NCBI RefSeq assembly: GCF_002001205.1
Contig: NZ_MUNZ01000049.1
Coordinates: 1-40,631 of the forward strand
Origin: Hydrogenophaga sp. A37
GTDB taxonomy: Bacteria; Pseudomonadota; Gammaproteobacteria; Burkholderiales; Burkholderiaceae_C
Length of the DNA: 40,631 bases
Direction of reading: 5' to 3'
The notes beneath the pieces were generated by a model. That model did no database searches. It was not told the DNA's origin and saw only the letters and a program-made list of their open reading frames with translations. A program made the position numbers and the translations under genes. Below, piece after piece: positions 38,263-40,631 of this stretch (positions are counted from its first letter, which is position 1; the number at the start of each line of letters is the position of its first letter).

Positions 38263-39011
38263 TTCGCCTGACTCAGGTGGTCGATACCGCACGAGAGGTC
38301 ACCGATCCAGCCCAGGAACTCGGGAATCGCGTCGCCCACCATGGGGGCGCCATGCTGCGGCACGATCATCGCAATGGGCAGGGTGCGCGCCATGTTCGTC
38401 CACAGGCGCAGCACCTTCTGCGACACCATGTAGCGCCGGTGAAAGGCTTCCATGCGGGGCAGGTGGGGTGCCAGGCTGGTGATGGGTTGGCCCGCTTCGG
38501 CCGACGTGCCCAGCGAGACGCCCAGATCGCCCGAAAACAGGATGCGGCTGACCGGGTCCCAGAACTGGAAATTGCCCTCCGAGTGCATGAAGTGCGCGGG
38601 CAGCGCCACGATTTCGCTGCGCCCCAGCGGGATGCGCATGCCGGGGTCCGGAATGCCCACGATGCGCCCGGCCGTCTTGCCCGGCTTGCAGAAGTGGGGC
38701 GCAAAGCGCTCCCACAGCTTGGAGATGTAGAGCGTGGCCTGGGTGCTGGTCATCCAGCGGTCGAGCGAGGCAATGATGTCCGGGTCGGCGTGCGAGGCCA
38801 GGATCTCGGTGAGCTTGTTGGGCGGAAAGTAGCGGCCGATGGTAAGCAGCAGCTCGTTGTAGGCCATGTTGCCGCCGGGGTCGATGATCGCGCCCTGCTG
38901 CTCGTCGATCACGAGGAATTGATTGGCTTGCACCGCTTCACCGCCCTCGTCGCTCAGGTGGGTGAACATCAGGCACACATGGCCATTCTTGTTGTACAGC
39001 TCAATGGCCAT
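38244..39011 (-). CDS. MBL-fold oxygen-binding diiron (ODP)-like protein
   Basis: A 255-residue soluble protein of the metallo-beta-lactamase fold, close to the diiron domain of flavodiiron proteins. Likely metal ligands are H74, D76 and D78 in SHADPDII, H143 in HFMHSEGNFQFWD, D162 in LFSGDLG and a late His in PQHGAPM. ODP proteins bind O2 at a diiron site and act as oxygen sensors in some bacteria; enzymatic roles are not excluded. The start at 39011 has GGAG upstream; longer in-frame starts are not conserved. An FNR-like site lies about 100 bases upstream. The gene overlaps the DUF1289 gene's 3' end by 19 bases. Confidence 0.83.
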   Translation of the reverse strand: MAIELYNKNGHVCLMFTHLSDEGGEAVQANQFLVIDEQQGAIIDPGGNMAYNELLLTIGRYFPPNKLTEILASHADPDIIASLDRWMTSTQATLYISKLWERFAPHFCKPGKTAGRIVGIPDPGMRIPLGRSEIVALPAHFMHSEGNFQFWDPVSRILFSGDLGVSLGTSAEAGQPITSLAPHLPRMEAFHRRYMVSQKVLRLWTNMARTLPIAMIVPQHGAPMVGDAIPEFLGWIGDLSCGIDHLSQANYTVPR

Positions 39012-39110
39012 GATTGTTTCTCCAACGAGGAATCGACCGGTGGTGCGGCGCGGCATCGCCTCGGACGGACGACTTCAGGGGGTCAATGTAGGTGTCCAAC
39101 ACCCGCGCCG

Positions 39111-39128
39111 ACTTGAGCCATGTCAAGT
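39111..39128. promoter_or_regulatory. FNR/ANR-like operator upstream of the ODP-like gene
   Basis: ACTTGA-GCCATG-TCAAGT is a perfect six-base-arm inverted repeat; on the minus strand it reads TTGAC-N4-CTCAA, close to the FNR consensus TTGAT-N4-ATCAA. It is centred about 108 bases before the ODP-like start codon. The rest of the 39012-39189 region has no other clear feature. Confidence 0.65.
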
Positions 39129-39189
39129 CACGGGGCCCTGAGCCTCGAAAAACGCTGGAAATTGGCGAAAAATAGACAAAAAACGGGCG

Positions 39190-39217
39190 AAAAAAAGCCG
39201 GCCGCAAGGGACCGGCT
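39190..39217 (-). terminator. Rho-independent terminator of purB
   Basis: On the minus strand, AGCCGG...CCGGCT forms the stem and is followed by a T-run (A-run at 39190-39196 on the plus strand). It begins about 20 bases after the purB stop. Confidence 0.85.
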
Positions 39218-39237
39218 GCTGTTTGAGCGGCGCGCGC

Positions 39238-40631
<1,394 letters not shown>

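Overview
The window reads as a chromosomal segment of a high-GC betaproteobacterium of the order Burkholderiales, most likely family Comamonadaceae (Hydrogenophaga/Acidovorax-like). This is inferred from the protein types (RecA-RecX, class I BirA, short-form ArgC, DUF3717/DUF1289 protein, topoisomerase III with a SWIB tail, TfpX/TfpZ next to PilA) and from a dispersed intergenic repeat of a kind I recall from that family. Coding density is high and most genes are housekeeping. No rRNA, tRNA, CRISPR array or complete insertion sequence was found. purB is cut by the right edge.

Layout. 1-3180: tkt and gap with a terminator. 3230-4785: a TetR-type regulator, probably leaderless and autoregulated, and an alpha/beta hydrolase. 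4786-5060: a scrap region made of the tail of a SPOR gene fused to the tail of gap. 5073-9162: a ferredoxin-type reductase and a cytochrome b/EB_dh fusion, divergent from an ABC-type binding protein. 9198-16867: SPOR protein and birA (overlapping), a SET-domain protein, topB, a GST and a sensor kinase. 16886-21011: response regulator, MarR, recA-recX and argC. 21195-23267: sucCD.

23527-30834 is the most interesting block: five co-directional genes forming a self-contained signalling set. They are a CHASE2 sensor Ser/Thr kinase, a PP2C phosphatase, an FHA reader, a CHASE2 sensor adenylate cyclase and a metallo-beta-lactamase-fold candidate cyclic-nucleotide phosphodiesterase. It is followed by a broken hipA and then by a sigma-54-driven pilin locus (two tandem pilA genes and a TfpX/TfpZ accessory gene). 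The rest holds moaC, a BepA-like M48 protease, a small membrane protein, a terC gene behind a yybP-ykoY (Mn2+) riboswitch, a DUF3717/DUF1289 protein, an oxygen-binding diiron (ODP)-like protein with an FNR-like site, and purB.

A recurring structural theme is direct repeats made from the 3' ends of resident genes (gap, the SPOR gene, the phosphodiesterase gene), each bounding a block of accessory genes. The repeat copies differ mostly by silent changes, so they look like tails of orthologues from relatives, left by recombination of incoming DNA, rather than fresh local duplications. A second theme is a structured intergenic repeat found four times, each time directly after a stop codon and with the same polarity relative to the gene it follows.
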